Assembly (NCBI GenBank): GCA_034638255.1
Contig: JAWPGT010000018.1
Coordinates: 124,001 to 188,000, forward strand
Origin: Coprinus comatus
Taxonomy: Eukaryota > Basidiomycota > Agaricomycetes > Agaricales > Agaricaceae
Reading direction: 5' to 3'
Length of the DNA stretch: 64,000 nucleotides
Each line of letters starts with the position of its first letter. Within the stretch, counting starts at the first letter, position 1. Shown here one piece after another: positions 37,460 to 48,445 of the stretch. Made by a program: the position numbers and the translations under genes. The notes under the pieces were generated by a model, which was given only the letters and a program-made list of their open reading frames with translations, ran no database searches and was not told the origin of the DNA.

Positions 37460-38961
37460 TTAAGATACACATGCCGTCGGTTTAGGAGCTCCGATGGGCG
37501 GTGGACGGCGAGAGTGGTGCGTAGAATGACCGTGCGTAGATTGATGATGCGTAGGTCTCCCAAATCGTGTATGTGTAGTCTTCCCCGTCCCTGGAGGTGG
37601 TGGCCTCGAAAGGATAACTGGTGTTCGAATGCCGAAACGTTGTTCCGCCAAAGATGGGGGATTTGTGATGGTAGCAGACGTCATCCTTGGTGTTCGAATA
37701 AATTCAGGCACAGGTGAGCTTGAGAGTGGAACAGAATCGCTGAAACTAACGCAAAACTCTTCAAGAACTTGACCGGCCTTGCCCATCCACATCCACCTCC
37801 TATTGGTTTTGATGACAGTATTGGGCCTTAATTGGATGCCTCTTCTAGCCAACTCCATTACAATCTTTGATATGTTTCTTGTGTCCTATTAACCAAAAAT
37901 AGGGCGCGTCGTGATAAAAATAGCAAGATGGAAGGGAAGTATGAGAATATAGTATACGGAATACACAGAAGATACTGACATCAATTCCACTATGTTGTCT
38001 TCCCTGGAAAGTGGGTAGGCCGAGTGCATTCAACTGGGCAGGAATATTCAGGGACCTCCGGATGGGTGGGAACAGGGTCTGTGAACGATCCGAATGTGAC
38101 GGGAACAACGGGTTGACGTTGATGAGAAATTTGCGTGGGACGCGAAAAAAAGAATGAATGAGTGGCGTTCTTGTGAGGTAAAAAGAGAGGCACGACTCAC
38201 CCGCGTGGTGGTTATGGTGGTGTTGTTGTTGGAAGGCTGAGAGTTGAGCCACTGAACGACCGACATACGAACGTCGAGGACGTCTCCTTGGAGCCAATCT
38301 GGCATTGTTATCTATCATACCGGGAGTCAGGGGATAGTAGTGATAGGGAAAATAGAATAGGCCGTACATTGGAAATGAAACACTGCTTGACGACAAAGTC
38401 GCGAATATCGAAGGGGCCGTCGCTGCCCCAGCAGAAGCGAACGAGTCGTTTACCAGTAACATCGTCAATGAGACCATTCTTGACTAAGAAAGCGCGAACT
38501 TGTTTGAGGACATCGGGAAAGAGAGGGGCACTATCCACTTGGTCCTATATTCCTCCAAGGGTCAAAGAGGCAGACATGGACAAGACAAAGGGCTGACCTG
38601 CGTGATACCTGTGAGCTCTGTGCAGAAAGCTGAAAGAGTGGGTCTCCAGGTTGGGCGGACAAAGCTGCGGAACTCGTCTACGACGTGGAGTTTGGTGGCC
38701 CTGTTGTACTCATCCCGGTCCTGCCATTTCATAAGGCAGATGGGGAACTCCTAGGACAGACGAAGAGGGTTAGAGGGAGATATAAATGAAGGATGTGGGG
38801 AGACTTACGATAATTTCATTTGGATAATTGAAGTCTGTGCCCTGAAAGCAGGTTGCCTCGACGTCGAGGATGAGAAAGGCGTCGTAGGGCTGGGGAGTGG
38901 TTGGGTTGGATGTGTGTTGCTTGGACGTTGGCTGGGCTGGAGGGATCTGTATGTAGCGCAT
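37460..38961 (-). CDS. ERI1: ERI1-type 3'-5' exoribonuclease (DEDDh)
   Basis: Degrades or trims 3' ends of histone mRNA, 5.8S rRNA and small RNAs in its family. Start MRYIQIPPAQPTSKQHTS, then exonuclease motif I AFLILDVEATCFQGTDFNYP with NEIIEFP across an intron, VDEFRSFVRPTWRPTLSAFC and TELTGITQDQVDSAPLFPDV (motif II region), and CWGSDGPFDIRDFV. A later exon gives DWLQGDVLDVRMSVVQWL, SLNIPAQLNALGLPTFQGRQ and HSGIDDTRNISKIVMELARR (motif III, the H..D of DEDDh). The C-terminus is a divergent His/Thr/Pro-rich tail ending PTACVS-stop. It is divergent from CMS1 by 113 bp. Confidence 0.9.
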
Positions 38962-39074
38962 GGTGGAATGAGAGTAAAGACTATAGGACCATCTGAGAAG
39001 ACACGTTGTGGTCGCAAGTGTAGCACACACACAGACGAACAGAGCAGACATTCCTTCTCACGTGAACCACCATC
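38962..39074. promoter_or_regulatory. 113 bp shared divergent promoter, ERI1 (-) / CMS1 (+)
   Basis: Opposite start codons are separated by 113 bp. No obvious TATA box. Confidence 0.5.
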
Positions 39075-40119
39075 ATGCTCACAGACGACCTCATCGACGA
39101 TTATGTCCCAGATGACACCGTACACATCGACTCAGACGATGGAATAACCCTATCAGACACAGAGCCCTCCCCAGAGCTCGTCGTCGTCGTGGACAAAAAA
39201 CGCAGACGTCGAGAAAAAGAAAAAGAGAAAAAAGTATTCATTTTTTCACTACTTCACTCCCAATTACTTATCTTCCCAGAGACGCAAAATCGCAGAGGCC
39301 CCACAGCCCATCGTAAAGTCCATTGCAGACCAACCACCGAGCGAGCTTGCTGCATATCTCACAGAAAAACAGGCTAAAGCCTTTCCCAAGCATTCTGTCT
39401 TGGAACTTAGCGACATAGAGATCCCTGGTATGCTTCCATTCCAAATACTGCTACTAGTGGACCGCTTAACTGGGATAGCCAGAATCCTCAATAGCTGATA
39501 CAACAGCATGGACAGGTCCAAGGACCCTTGATCACCTGGTGTCCTTTATCATTCAATGTACGCTTCCTCTAACTAGTCTTACTCCGCGTACATTCACTCA
39601 TCTGACCGTTATAGCTCTGCCTACACTTCATACCCGACTGAAGCAAAAGTCAAAAACGAACGGTGCTCCGACTCTGCTTTTCCTGGCAGGTGCAGCTCTA
39701 CGAGTAGCTGATGTAACACGAGTCTTGCGCGACACACAACTGAGAGGTGAAAAGGGTGGGGAAGTAGCAAAGCTATTCGCAAAACATTTCAAGCTCTCTG
39801 AACATGTTACATACCTCAAGAAGACAAAAGTTGGAACCGCAGTAGGGACGCCAGGAAGAATAGGCAAACTTTTATGCGAAACAGGTACGCCGGTTCAATC
39901 TAAATGCTGGAGCAGAACTCTGCTGATGTTTTCTTCGTAGATGCATTGTCTATTTCAGCACTTACACATATAATCCTCGATGTCTCCTACATTGACCCGA
40001 AAAAGCGAACATTGCTTGATATCCCAGAAACACGAGATGAGGTCTTCAAGACAGTGTTGGGAGCACCACAGGTTATACAAGCTATCAAGGAGGGGAAAGT
40101 CCAAGTCGTGTTCTTCTGA
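39075..40119 (+). CDS. CMS1: CMS1/CMSS1-like ribosome biogenesis protein (90S pre-ribosome)
   Basis: Family members associate with the U3-containing 90S pre-ribosome in the nucleolus. The acidic N-terminus MLTDDLIDDYVPDDTVHIDS runs into a basic KKRRRREKEKEK. Spliced exons give PPSELAAYLTEKQAKAFPKH, SVLELSDIEIP, TAWTGPRTLDHLVSFI, then GAPTLLFLAGAALRVADVTR, KLFAKHFKLSEHVTYLKKTK and VGTAVGTPGRIGKLL, the DEAD-box-like GTPGR motif typical of Cms1. A further exon DALSISALTHIILDVSYIDP leads to the stop at 40119. Although related to helicases in fold, the ATP-binding motif I is absent in the visible sequence, as in the family. Confidence 0.88.
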
Positions 40120-40146
40120 CAAATTAAGTGGTGATGTAGTACAAAT

Positions 40147-40622
40147 CTAGAAACCTTTTGGGTTTGTGCGCAGCGTCAACTGCATAAAATATTAATATCG
40201 TTATAAGTGGACACAGAGGACGAGCATTACGCACTCTTGTCCACTTTGGCACTTTGTGAATTCCCTTTCTGTAACCTTTTGCATGTGGAGTGAAGATGGT
40301 GTATTTGTCTTTTGCCGGCATTTCGTGTTCCTTCGGAAGCTCCAGTGCTCGGTCCTAGTTACACCTTTTTGAGCCAGCCGACGGAAGCAACATTCATATA
40401 GACATACCAGAGACTTGCATTGCACACCACTTGCTCTGACAGCCTCAATGACTGCATCGACCTTCTTCAGTCTAGCGCGAACATTAGCCTTACGCGTAAT
40501 TGAAAGTTTCCATGGTGTTTTCCTGCGTTCTCTGGTTAGCATTTCTAAGCCTGCAAGAAGGCGCAAACATACCAGAGGAGACCACTGAGGTTGGTACTTG
40601 TAGGCCTGAACGCGCCAAACAT
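40147..40622 (-). CDS. MRPL31: Mitochondrial large-subunit ribosomal protein mL60 (MRPL31)
   Basis: A structural protein of the fungal mitoribosome. Exon 1 reads [17 protein letters not shown] and an intron splits the Trp codon before [20 protein letters not shown] and [19 protein letters not shown] second intron leads to [40 protein letters not shown] and a last exon [14 protein letters not shown] (TAG at 40147-40149). The MFG-F-P-LSGLLWK-PW opening and LPKE--M--KDKYT-F are family hallmarks. About 115 aa, very basic. It converges on CMS1 (27 bp between stop codons) and diverges from SF3A1 by 93 bp. Confidence 0.92.
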
Positions 40623-40715
40623 TTGAGGTATGAAGAGGGACGAAGGAAAGAAGCGTGAGAATGTGGAGACAGTCAATTCATCACAACTTAACTTCATCAC
40701 TCAAACACAACCACC
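40623..40715. promoter_or_regulatory. 93 bp shared divergent promoter, MRPL31 (-) / SF3A1 (+)
   Basis: The shortest divergent spacer in the window, with 93 bp between start codons. A CAAACACAACCACC context precedes the SF3A1 ATG. Confidence 0.5.
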
Positions 40716-43389
40716 ATGGCTCAACCCGATGTTCTGCAACCTGTCCTCAATGCAGATTCAGAACCTGTAGAAGGTTCTATGGCTCATATGCTTCGTTTCT
40801 CTTCTGGTCTTATTCTACCACCACCAGAAATTAAAGGTAACTGTCCACCTACTTCCAACTCTATATATAATTGATACTTATGACTGGTGTTATAACAGCT
40901 GTAATCGATAAAACAGCATCATTCGTAGCAAACTCTCAAAACCCACCTCAATTCGAAGAAAAGATTCGAGAAAATCAACGTGCAGATCCTAAATTCTCTT
41001 TCCTTAATCCTGTAGACCCTTACCACGCGTATTATCGACACCGACTTGAGAAAATCTCACGTGGAGAAAGTTTGACTGATGAAAGTACACCTGTTCAAGA
41101 AGGTACACCTGGTATTACAAATGGTGGAGGTTCAGGTGGAGGTGAAGAGGATGATAATGGTAATAAGGATGCTGTGGATGTTGGTGTTGAACCTACTCCT
41201 CCTGAATTCATATTGGACATTCCCAACATCAGTTCCATCGATTTGTGAGTCTTCATTTATTGAAATGGAGTGCTTTGCGATACTAAATTGCTTTTTGAAA
41301 TTGTAGAGATATAATGAAACTGACAGCACTATTCACCGCGCGTCGTGGTCGTAATTTCTTAGCAACACTTTCCGCTAGAGAAGGACGAAACTATCAATTC
41401 GACTTCCTACGACCTACACATTCGCTATTCGGGTATTTTAATCGACTGGTGGAACAGTATAACAAGGTATTATACCCAAACAAAGAAACATTAGAACAGC
41501 TCAAAGAAAAATCACAAGTCGGTGCAAGATGGAAAATGTTGGAAGAGGCTAAGAAACATGCCAAATGGCAACGAAATAAACGAGAGAAAGATAGGAGGAG
41601 GAAAGATGACCAAGAAGCTGAACGAAGTAAGTCATATATAATTTGATTATATGACACATTATTGACTGTTTTATTAGCTGCTTTCGCTGAAATCGATTGG
41701 CATGATTATGCCATTGTTCAAACGATCGAATTCACAGCTGCCGATTCCGCAACTGAACTTCCGCCGCCTATGAGTGTACAAGAGGTCGAAAACATGACAT
41801 TGGCACAGAAACGAATGGCAGCTATGATTATGGAGAATACAGCGGAAGATGTTGAAATTCATCGTGCTAAACAAGCTGCTGCTGAAGCGGAAGCTGCACT
41901 GGCTGTTGGTAGTGTTGGTGGTATTAATATGGTAGCTGATGATGATGATATGGCTATGGATGAAAGTGATGACGAGAAGGAGGATGAAAAGAAGAAGGAA
42001 GCGGAAGCGAGACAGAGGGAGTTGGCTCGTGCTCAAGCTTTACAACCCTCAAGTGGACCTATGAAGATTCGAACAGACTATGTTCCAAAGAGTGAGTTTT
42101 TAGCACGCTCGGTCAAGTCATTATCGTGACTAATAAGATATTCATTTCAGTTGGTTCGAAGAACGCAAAGAAGGCAATGACGACTTGTTCAATTTGTGGA
42201 CAACAAATTGCAGTGGACGAGTTACAAGAACATATGCGTATCGAACTTCTAGATCCCAAATGGAAAGAACAGCGAGATGTATTGGAAGCTCGTAAAGCTC
42301 AAGCTTCAGAACTTCAACGTGGTGCCAATGTTGTTTCATCGCTCAAAAATCTTGCACGTACGCGTGTGGATATTTTCGGTACTGAAACAGACGAAGAAAG
42401 GAGGAAAAGAGAGGAAGAAGAAGAAAGGGAAAGAAGGAAAGAAAGGGAAAAAGTTGTTTGGGATGGTCATACAGCTTCCAAAGTTACTACCCTCGACAAA
42501 TTCTCTACCAATGTCAATTTCGACGAACAAATTGCTGCTATTCATCGTGCAAAGGGTCTAGGACCGTACGTCCTTTTTTTTTTTTTTATTGTTCTGAATC
42601 TTGCAACCTACTAATAACACATTGAATAACAGAGCCGAAGCAAACGCAATAGGTCCAGGTATAGGTCCAGCCGCCATCCCAGCACCATTAACCAGTCTTC
42701 CACCACCCCCTGCATCCCTTCCTGCTCCTCCAATTCATCATACAAACGCTCCCGCAACTGCCACTGTTTCCTCTGGACCCACACCCGCCTCTATGCTATC
42801 ACCGCCACCTGTTATGCTCCCACCTCTTCACTACCAAGGCCTTGACGCTGCTCAACCATTCGGCTATTCACCTCCACTTGGTGGTGCTCCTAATGGTTCT
42901 GGAACAGCTAATAGTCGATTAGCAGCATTAGCAGCTGCTAATGCCGCAGCTCAGCAAGTTCAAGCTGGTATGGTTCGTACGGCAGATCAAATGATGGAAG
43001 GCGATGGAACCTCTAATCCTGATGATATACCTCCTGCTAAACGTCAACGTGTTGCCAAACTTCCAGGAGGTGCTTTATACTCTGAACAAGATTGGACTGC
43101 TATGCACCCTCATCCCATCACGCTTCAAGTTCAATTACCCAAAGACGAATCCAAACCGGAATGGAAATTGGATGGCTCTGTTGTTCAACTTCCTGATTTG
43201 ACTATGACACTACTTATCTCGACATTGAGAGATAGGATAAAGCAGGTCATTGATAGTGCACTGCCTGTTTCGAGGATGAGAATTTCGTATTTGGGGAAAA
43301 TGTTGACGAATAACAGTACTATTGGAAGTTACAATCTCGAAGACGAAGACACATTGGTATTGAGTGTAAGCGACGCAAAGAGGAGATAA
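40716..43389 (+). CDS. SF3A1: Splicing factor 3A subunit 1 (SF3a120/PRP21)
   Basis: Part of the SF3a complex of the U2 snRNP, needed for prespliceosome assembly. Start MAQPDVLQPVLNADSEPVEG. SURP module 1 is AVIDKTASFVANSQNPPQFE with FSFLNPVDPYHAYYRHRLEK. SURP module 2 is DIMKLTALFTARRGRNFLAT with FLRPTHSLFGYFNRLVEQYN. The PRP21-like segment follows: AFAEIDWHDYAIVQTIEFTA and PPPMSVQEVENMTLAQKRMA. An acidic stretch, the conserved KIRTDYVPK, CSICGQQIAVDELQEHMRIE, and a Pro/Ala-rich linker lead to a C-terminal ubiquitin-like domain (PITLQVQLPKDESKPEWKLD to NLEDEDTLVLSVSDAKRR). About 780 aa; introns are standard. Confidence 0.96.
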
Positions 43390-43783
43390 TCTATGGTGTA
43401 TGTAGTTAACAACTGATGTACATGTAATATTTGAATCTCCTATTCCTTAAAACCCTGAAGAAAATGACAAGAAAAAATGAAGCGAAAGAATTATCGCATG
43501 ATAACAAGTAGCTTAAAAAACCCGAGAACATGTCCGAGCTAGCGGGACAAGAAGGAATGCAATGGATGAGGATGGATGAATAGATAGCTCCTGTGATGGC
43601 ACAAGCGGGGAGCGGCTCATACTGATGGCCCTGGTTTCTGATCTTTGTTTTTGGATGGCACTAGATCAGAGCTTGGCCGGTTTGTGTTGTTATACGGTGC
43701 CCAGGATGAAGGCCGAGAGCGAATACTTGGGATAGTCCCAGGTTGTTGGTGGGGCCCTGATTGGAGATTACAGGGTGGATTGT

Positions 43784-44110
43784 TTACGCTGGGACTGGCA
43801 AGAGGGGAATAGAACTGGCTGGGATGTGTGAAGGACGATGCCCGTGTGTGATGAAGAGCGCGAGGGTGATGCTGAACGACAATGGGGGGTGAGTGTGGTG
43901 GAGGATGGGATGATGTATTGCCACTAGTGGTACGTTTTCTGTTACACTGGAGTGAACCAGAGGAGGAGATGAGGAGGAGGCAATGGGGACGGTGTCCTGG
44001 AGCCAAAGCTCGTCCTGTTCGGAGGGCTGGCGGTTAAGAGAGTTGTGTGTGTTGAAGACAGGTGCATTGAGGAAGGGCGAAGAGATGAGAGACGGTGGAA
44101 TAGGCGACAT
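43784..44110 (-). CDS. Unrecognised Pro/Ser/His-rich ORF, weakly supported
   Basis: From an ATG at 44110 the frame runs 108 codons (MSPIPPSLISSPFLNAPVFN, later NRQPSEQDELWLQDTVPI) to a stop at 43784. A TATATATA lies at 44142-44150. A second frame (44006-43617) is also open and equally Pro/Ser-rich, and may be joined by splicing, but no convincing intron could be placed. It lies between SF3A1 (+) and UBC6 (-). No family is recognised; it could be a spurious low-complexity frame in UBC6 3' sequence. Confidence 0.25.
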   Translation of the reverse strand: MSPIPPSLISSPFLNAPVFNTHNSLNRQPSEQDELWLQDTVPIASSSSPPLVHSSVTENVPLVAIHHPILHHTHPPLSFSITLALFITHGHRPSHIPASSIPLLPVPA

Positions 44111-44190
44111 TATATTGGATGAGGGCAAAGACAGGGCCAAGTATATATATGTAATATGGGATATCTAAAAATACATTGAGATGTCTCGGC

Positions 44191-45288
44191 TCATACAATG
44201 CGGCGACAGAGGACTGCAAAGAGAAGGACAAGTAAAACACAGATCGCACCGTCCAGCACCATTGGCGGCCGTCGCCGGCCATCGGCCTGTCTTGGTGCTG
44301 GGCTTACCGCCATTTCCGCCGTCCTCTCCTCTACCTCTGCCTCCCCTATCCTCTCTTCAGCCTCTTCCGCCTTTTCCTCTGCCGCTTCCGCCTTCTCCTC
44401 TTCCGCTGGTACCGCCGGTTGTTCGGACCCGACCTCCGTAAGCTTCTCGGGATCTGGAAGTAGTTCAAGATTTGTCCGCTGGCAGTGGGGACATGACCAA
44501 TCTCTCGATCTGGAAACACTAAGCACACGTAATCGACACCAAGGACTAGCCACCTACACCGCAGCAAGTCTTCGGCGCTCAGTAGCAGGGTATTCTATTG
44601 ATCCAACTCCAGCAGCCGCCTGGCCCTTGAGTGGGAAAAAGCCTTGGAGTCCAATTATCGCTGGAACTTCATTTTATTACCGAGGCCAAGACAGGAACAA
44701 GTACGGCCACCTACCCGTCCGAACTCCCCAGGCCGGCTGCCAAAGCTCTTCGTGATCTAGCATGCATCTTGTCAGACATTCGGATTTGGAGGTTGCGCGC
44801 TGACATACAATTTGTGAAACTAATGCAGATCTGAACATTCCGTTAGTCACCGGTTGCTTCATCTTTATTCCATTTCAAATCCCATATATCATACCTTGCT
44901 GTTCAACTCGAATCGGCCATTTGGAGTCAGCATCATTATGGAAGGCGGTCGAAATGGGTATTCCGCGGGCAGTAGAATTCTAAAGTGATATAAACCACCC
45001 TCGTACTCTGTTCCCGAAGGTCCTCGTAGTGTGCAATGCCACTCCTGTATGTAGTCTTTCGGTCACTTCGGCTACTTCGGCGAGGTAAATGTGCAGGCAA
45101 TTGCGTACAAAGATATCATCCTCCAGTGGGGCAGCACTGTAGTCGGTACTGGGGTCGTTGGCCAGTTCTCGGGCTTCCTGCATGATCCGCTTGATAGCTA
45201 TAATACAAGTCCTCATTGTTTACCTCGTTTCCCAGCACCTACAGAGATCTTGGAACGTACCAGAGTTGTTCTTGTTGAGCGGCGCCAT
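44191..45288 (-). CDS. UBC6: UBC6/UBE2J-type tail-anchored ubiquitin-conjugating enzyme E2
   Basis: Acts at the ER membrane in ER-associated degradation. Exons join as MAPLNKNNS, AIKRIMQEARELANDPSTDY, APLEDDIFEWHCTLRGPSGT, EYEGGLYHFRILLPAEYPFR and PPSIMMLTPNGRFELNSK. The active-site exon is ICISFTNYHEELWQPAWGVR, where Cys is followed by NYH instead of the HPN triad, as usual for the UBC6 subgroup. ALLGLQAFFPLKGQAAAGVG and SIEYPATERRRLA follow. A Glu/Ala-rich linker precedes the C-terminal anchor MVLDGAICVLLVLLFAVLC with terminal RRIV. The stop is at 44191. It diverges from mS37 by 276 bp. Confidence 0.93.
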
Positions 45289-45564
45289 TGTGGTTGATAG
45301 ACGCGGCCAGTGTATAGTTATCCTTAGCTGTGTTCTGTTTTCTATACCTAGGCTGTAGTGTTGCTGTAGGACAATAGATGTACAATGTGGTGAATAGGAG
45401 AGATAGCTATGTATTATGACGCCTGTCAACGTGGAATCACTGCATCCAGTGAACAGTTTCAAAGGTCACACCACCCTAGCCTTACCCGAGTGGTCACATT
45501 TTGTCACTTCCTCCTTCCGGATTCTACACGAATTTTATCCAGCTCCTCCCTCCGTTAGCACACA

Positions 45565-45938
45565 ATGACAATTCATATCAAAAACCTTAAAGTCCGTCCG
45601 CGAAAGAGTATGTTTATGCACTGCCAAAATCCTTTTTAAAATTTAAATTTGACTTACATAGACCCGGTGAACATTATGTGTGCGCCTCAACTTTCTACTA
45701 TGCTCGGATGTTGGGCTTCTTCCCAAGACATCAAATCTGTTGGAATGTGTAAAGAGGCAGCTGAAGCTTTGTTCCATTGTATGCGAACTACTGTACGTTC
45801 TCTTGGTTTCTTATTTCTCTGGGGTACGGACGCTTATGGGACATAACTTTTTCGTGTGTATAGCCTATGCCTAAGAAACTTCATAAACCAACCATCAATT
45901 ACCATCTTGCAAGGTTGGGCAAAAATATTCAACAATGA
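45565..45938 (+). CDS. MRP10: Mitochondrial small-subunit ribosomal protein mS37 (MRP10), CHCH protein
   Basis: A twin CX9C protein of the mitoribosome imported by the Mia40 route. Exon 1 MTIHIKNLKVRPRK is the conserved basic start. Exon 2 has NPVNIMCAPQLSTMLGCWAS (first C-x9-C) and VGMCKEAAEALFHCMRTT (second C-x9-C). Exon 3 gives PMPKKLHKPTINYHLARLGK and NIQQ-stop. Two short introns with standard ends. About 85-90 aa, as in fungi. The stop TGA (45936-45938) overlaps an ATG (45935) that opens the next frame. Confidence 0.93.
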
Positions 45939-46613
45939 GGATTCAAAACAATTATTCGCTTGTTCCATCTAATCCTAATCCTACCGGTCACTGGTTAATG
46001 TTTGCAACATATAACGCGTTGTAGCGCCGCGTTTATTAGGGTCGTCATGCCTGTGGTAAGGGCGGAAATGGAATAGAGTGCAAGGTCGCGTTGGGTTTGT
46101 TGGAGTTTAGGGAGGATAGTGGGAGTAGATGTTAGGTTTCGTATTCATTCCTTCTCCTGTCATTCACAACTCCCATATTGTATTGTATTTTGACTTTTTA
46201 TCGACACCTAATTTCAACATTTCAGTTTAGAACTTTATTTTTCCGAGACAGCCCGCAGTATCCTGGTCCCTGAAGACTTCACCCAAACAAATTATCCTCT
46301 TGATACACTTTCTCAAGAACAAAAGACGCGTTTTACAGTCCTAATGTCATCACTCGGATTATCTCCACACAATGACCTATTATCCATTTGCGTTCTGGAA
46401 TACGCTTGCAATGTGGACGCTGCATCTAACGAACATTTTTGGGGAGCGGAAAACAAAATGACAATCAATCAATCATTTATTCATACACTAAAGCTACATA
46501 TGCTATTCAACAAAAAATCAACATTTGTACAAAGTCAAGGTTCACCAGGAGATCAACACCTAACATTCAGAAGAGAAACGGATAAAAAGTACAATCCATC
46601 AAGGTTATCATAG
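45935..46613 (+). CDS. Hypothetical two-exon protein, tentative
   Basis: The frame from the ATG at 45935 reads MRIQNNYSLVPSNPNPTGHW. Splicing after AACGCGTT (donor GTAGCG, about 46021) to an acceptor TTTCAG near 46227 keeps the frame and gives LELYFSETARSILVPEDFTQ, PLDTLSQEQKTRFTVLMSSL and YACNVDAASNEHFWGAEN, ending DKKYNPSRLS-stop. The second exon looks protein-like and has no stop for about 125 codons. The intron of about 200 nt is long for this genome and other upstream exons are possible. No family is recognised. Its 3' end overlaps the cupredoxin gene stop by 6 bp on the opposite strand. Confidence 0.35.
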
Positions 46614-47995
46614 CAAGAAAGCACAAGTAGAACCCAAAACCAAACCCAAGGTTATCTTTATGATATCTCTACCACGAATACGAACGCGAAGAGAATTAAC
46701 ACCATTAGATTCGTCCGAGGTTGTTGATGTTGGAGTTTGTTCAACTTGAGTACGAGCCAAAGTTTGGAATGCATCGAAATTATTTGGACTGTTTTCAATT
46801 GCATTTATTGCGAAAACCATTCCTTGGGAACAGTGATTTGATTGTCGACAAAAAGCCCAGATAGGTGTTGTCTGTTTTTCAAGTGAGTAAAATGTTAGTC
46901 TTTTTTTTTTTGAGCGATTGTTACTTAAAAGTACTCACGTCGTTGATTTGGATACTATAAGCTGGGATAGAATTTGAATTTGGATCGACAGGTAAACTAA
47001 AAGAAAGAAAGAAACAACCCATCCATGTAAAGTTAATTAACTAACAAAACAAAACAAAAGTCAAACTCACAATCCCGAATCAAAACCAGAAATCGATTCA
47101 CAAGGTTTACTAAAAGAACTTTGTGTAACCGTATGGTTTTTCGAACGAAATTCGAAAGTAACAGTATCTCCAATATTAACTTGAATGTTATTTGGATTAA
47201 ATGTAAGTGATCCTGATTCACCAACTGTTACACGATGATCAATGCTTGTAATTGTAGTTGCAGTTGCAGTTGTGGTAGAAGTGGGAGTAGGAGTGTCCGT
47301 ATTTGAAGTTGAATTTGGGAGGAGTGTAGCTGTAGTTGTTACTGTTTCAGTAACAGTTACAACGGAAACAGAACTTGTGGAATTATTGGATTCGGATGTG
47401 GTTGTTGATGTATTAGTGGATGAAGTTGAAGTTGGTTGAGTAGATGATGATGCTGATGAAGATGAAGTTGTAGGTGAACTTCCAGTGGTAGCCGCCAATT
47501 TAAAAGCTTCAAAGTTATCTCCAGGATTAATAGCAAAAACCATTCCTTCTTTACAATGATTTGCTTGCCGACAATATGCCCAAATAGGAGAATTGTCGGT
47601 AATGGTGAATTCTGCAATCGGGAAACCACTCGTGATTGAATCTTCTACTGGAATGCTAAGAGATATAATTGGTGTTGGGGTATGTAACGACAAAAGTATA
47701 GAACACGCACAATCCAGTATCAAATCCATCGGATAGTCGTTGACATGGATTTTGGAATGAAGATTGTGTTACAGTATGATTTTTCTGTTTGAATATGAAT
47801 CTTATAGTATCACCAGACCCAGCATTCTACAGATAATATATCGTAAGGACCGATTATTTTTGAAGATAAAACACAACTTACAATAAACTCTGGTTCGTAT
47901 TTAAGAACACCAGGTCCTCCTACAGTTACATCGAATGTAGCACATTGGGCAAGTAGTGGAAGGGTAACAAGTAGACAGGCGTATACAAAATGCAT
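46608..47995 (-). CDS. Secreted GPI-anchored protein with two cupredoxin domains
   Basis: A signal peptide (MHFVYACLLVTLPLLAQCA) is followed by two plastocyanin-like repeats. Repeat 1: FDVTVGGPGVLKYEPEFI, GDTIRFIFKQKNHTVTQSSF, then AEFTITDNSPIWAYCRQANH with CKEGMVFAIN. Repeat 2: VGESGSLTFNPNNIQVNIGD, FRSKNHTVTQSSFSKPCESI, then WAFCRQSNHCSQGMVFAIN. The His, Cys, His and Met positions expected for a type 1 copper site are present in both. A Ser/Thr-rich linker (about 90 aa, probably O-glycosylated) separates the repeats. The C-terminus IIKITLGLVLGSTCAFLL is a GPI-attachment-type tail. This is the common fungal extracellular serine-rich protein family; function is not established. Confidence 0.85.
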
Positions 47996-48445
47996 GGTTT
48001 TACGTGAGCAAAAAATTCAATGAAGTGGGTGTTATGTAGGTGTGGAAGGTGAAATTAATATGTTACTGAGCCAGCAGTTGGAGCAGAAGAAGAATAGAGA
48101 TCGTTAAAGGTCGTAGTAGAGAACAAGGATAACGAAATAGCCCATTCATTGTAGATTTATAACCTTGGAACAGTGTCATTGTGTTCTCAACAGACACTTA
48201 GTAGTAACAACCGTCTACCCCTTAAGGAATAAGTCTGCCTTAATTGTGAAGCTGCACCTTCTGTAGTCTTTTGTTCTCATTTTAACCCAAGCGCCGCAGT
48301 ATCACCTGCGTATTCTGCGTAAAACTTTGCCCATGGATACAAAGACTCTTCTCAAAGTATGTATATATAGATCAACAATAGATGATAAAAAATATTATAT
48401 CAATGGTAATGTTTCCTAGAAAAAGATCCCTATATGAACGATCTA
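47996..48445. other. Intergenic region, no gene seen
   Basis: 450 bp holding the leader of the cupredoxin gene and the 3' UTR of the next minus-strand gene. Nothing else is recognised. Confidence 0.5.

Noticed and set aside
39264..39867. Minus-strand ORFs opposite CMS1
   Set aside because: Antisense shadows of spliced CMS1 exons; no own motifs.
43617..44006. Second Pro/Ser/His-rich frame overlapping the weak ORF near UBC6
   Set aside because: No convincing intron joins the two frames. Low complexity alone can keep both open, so it was not called as a separate gene.
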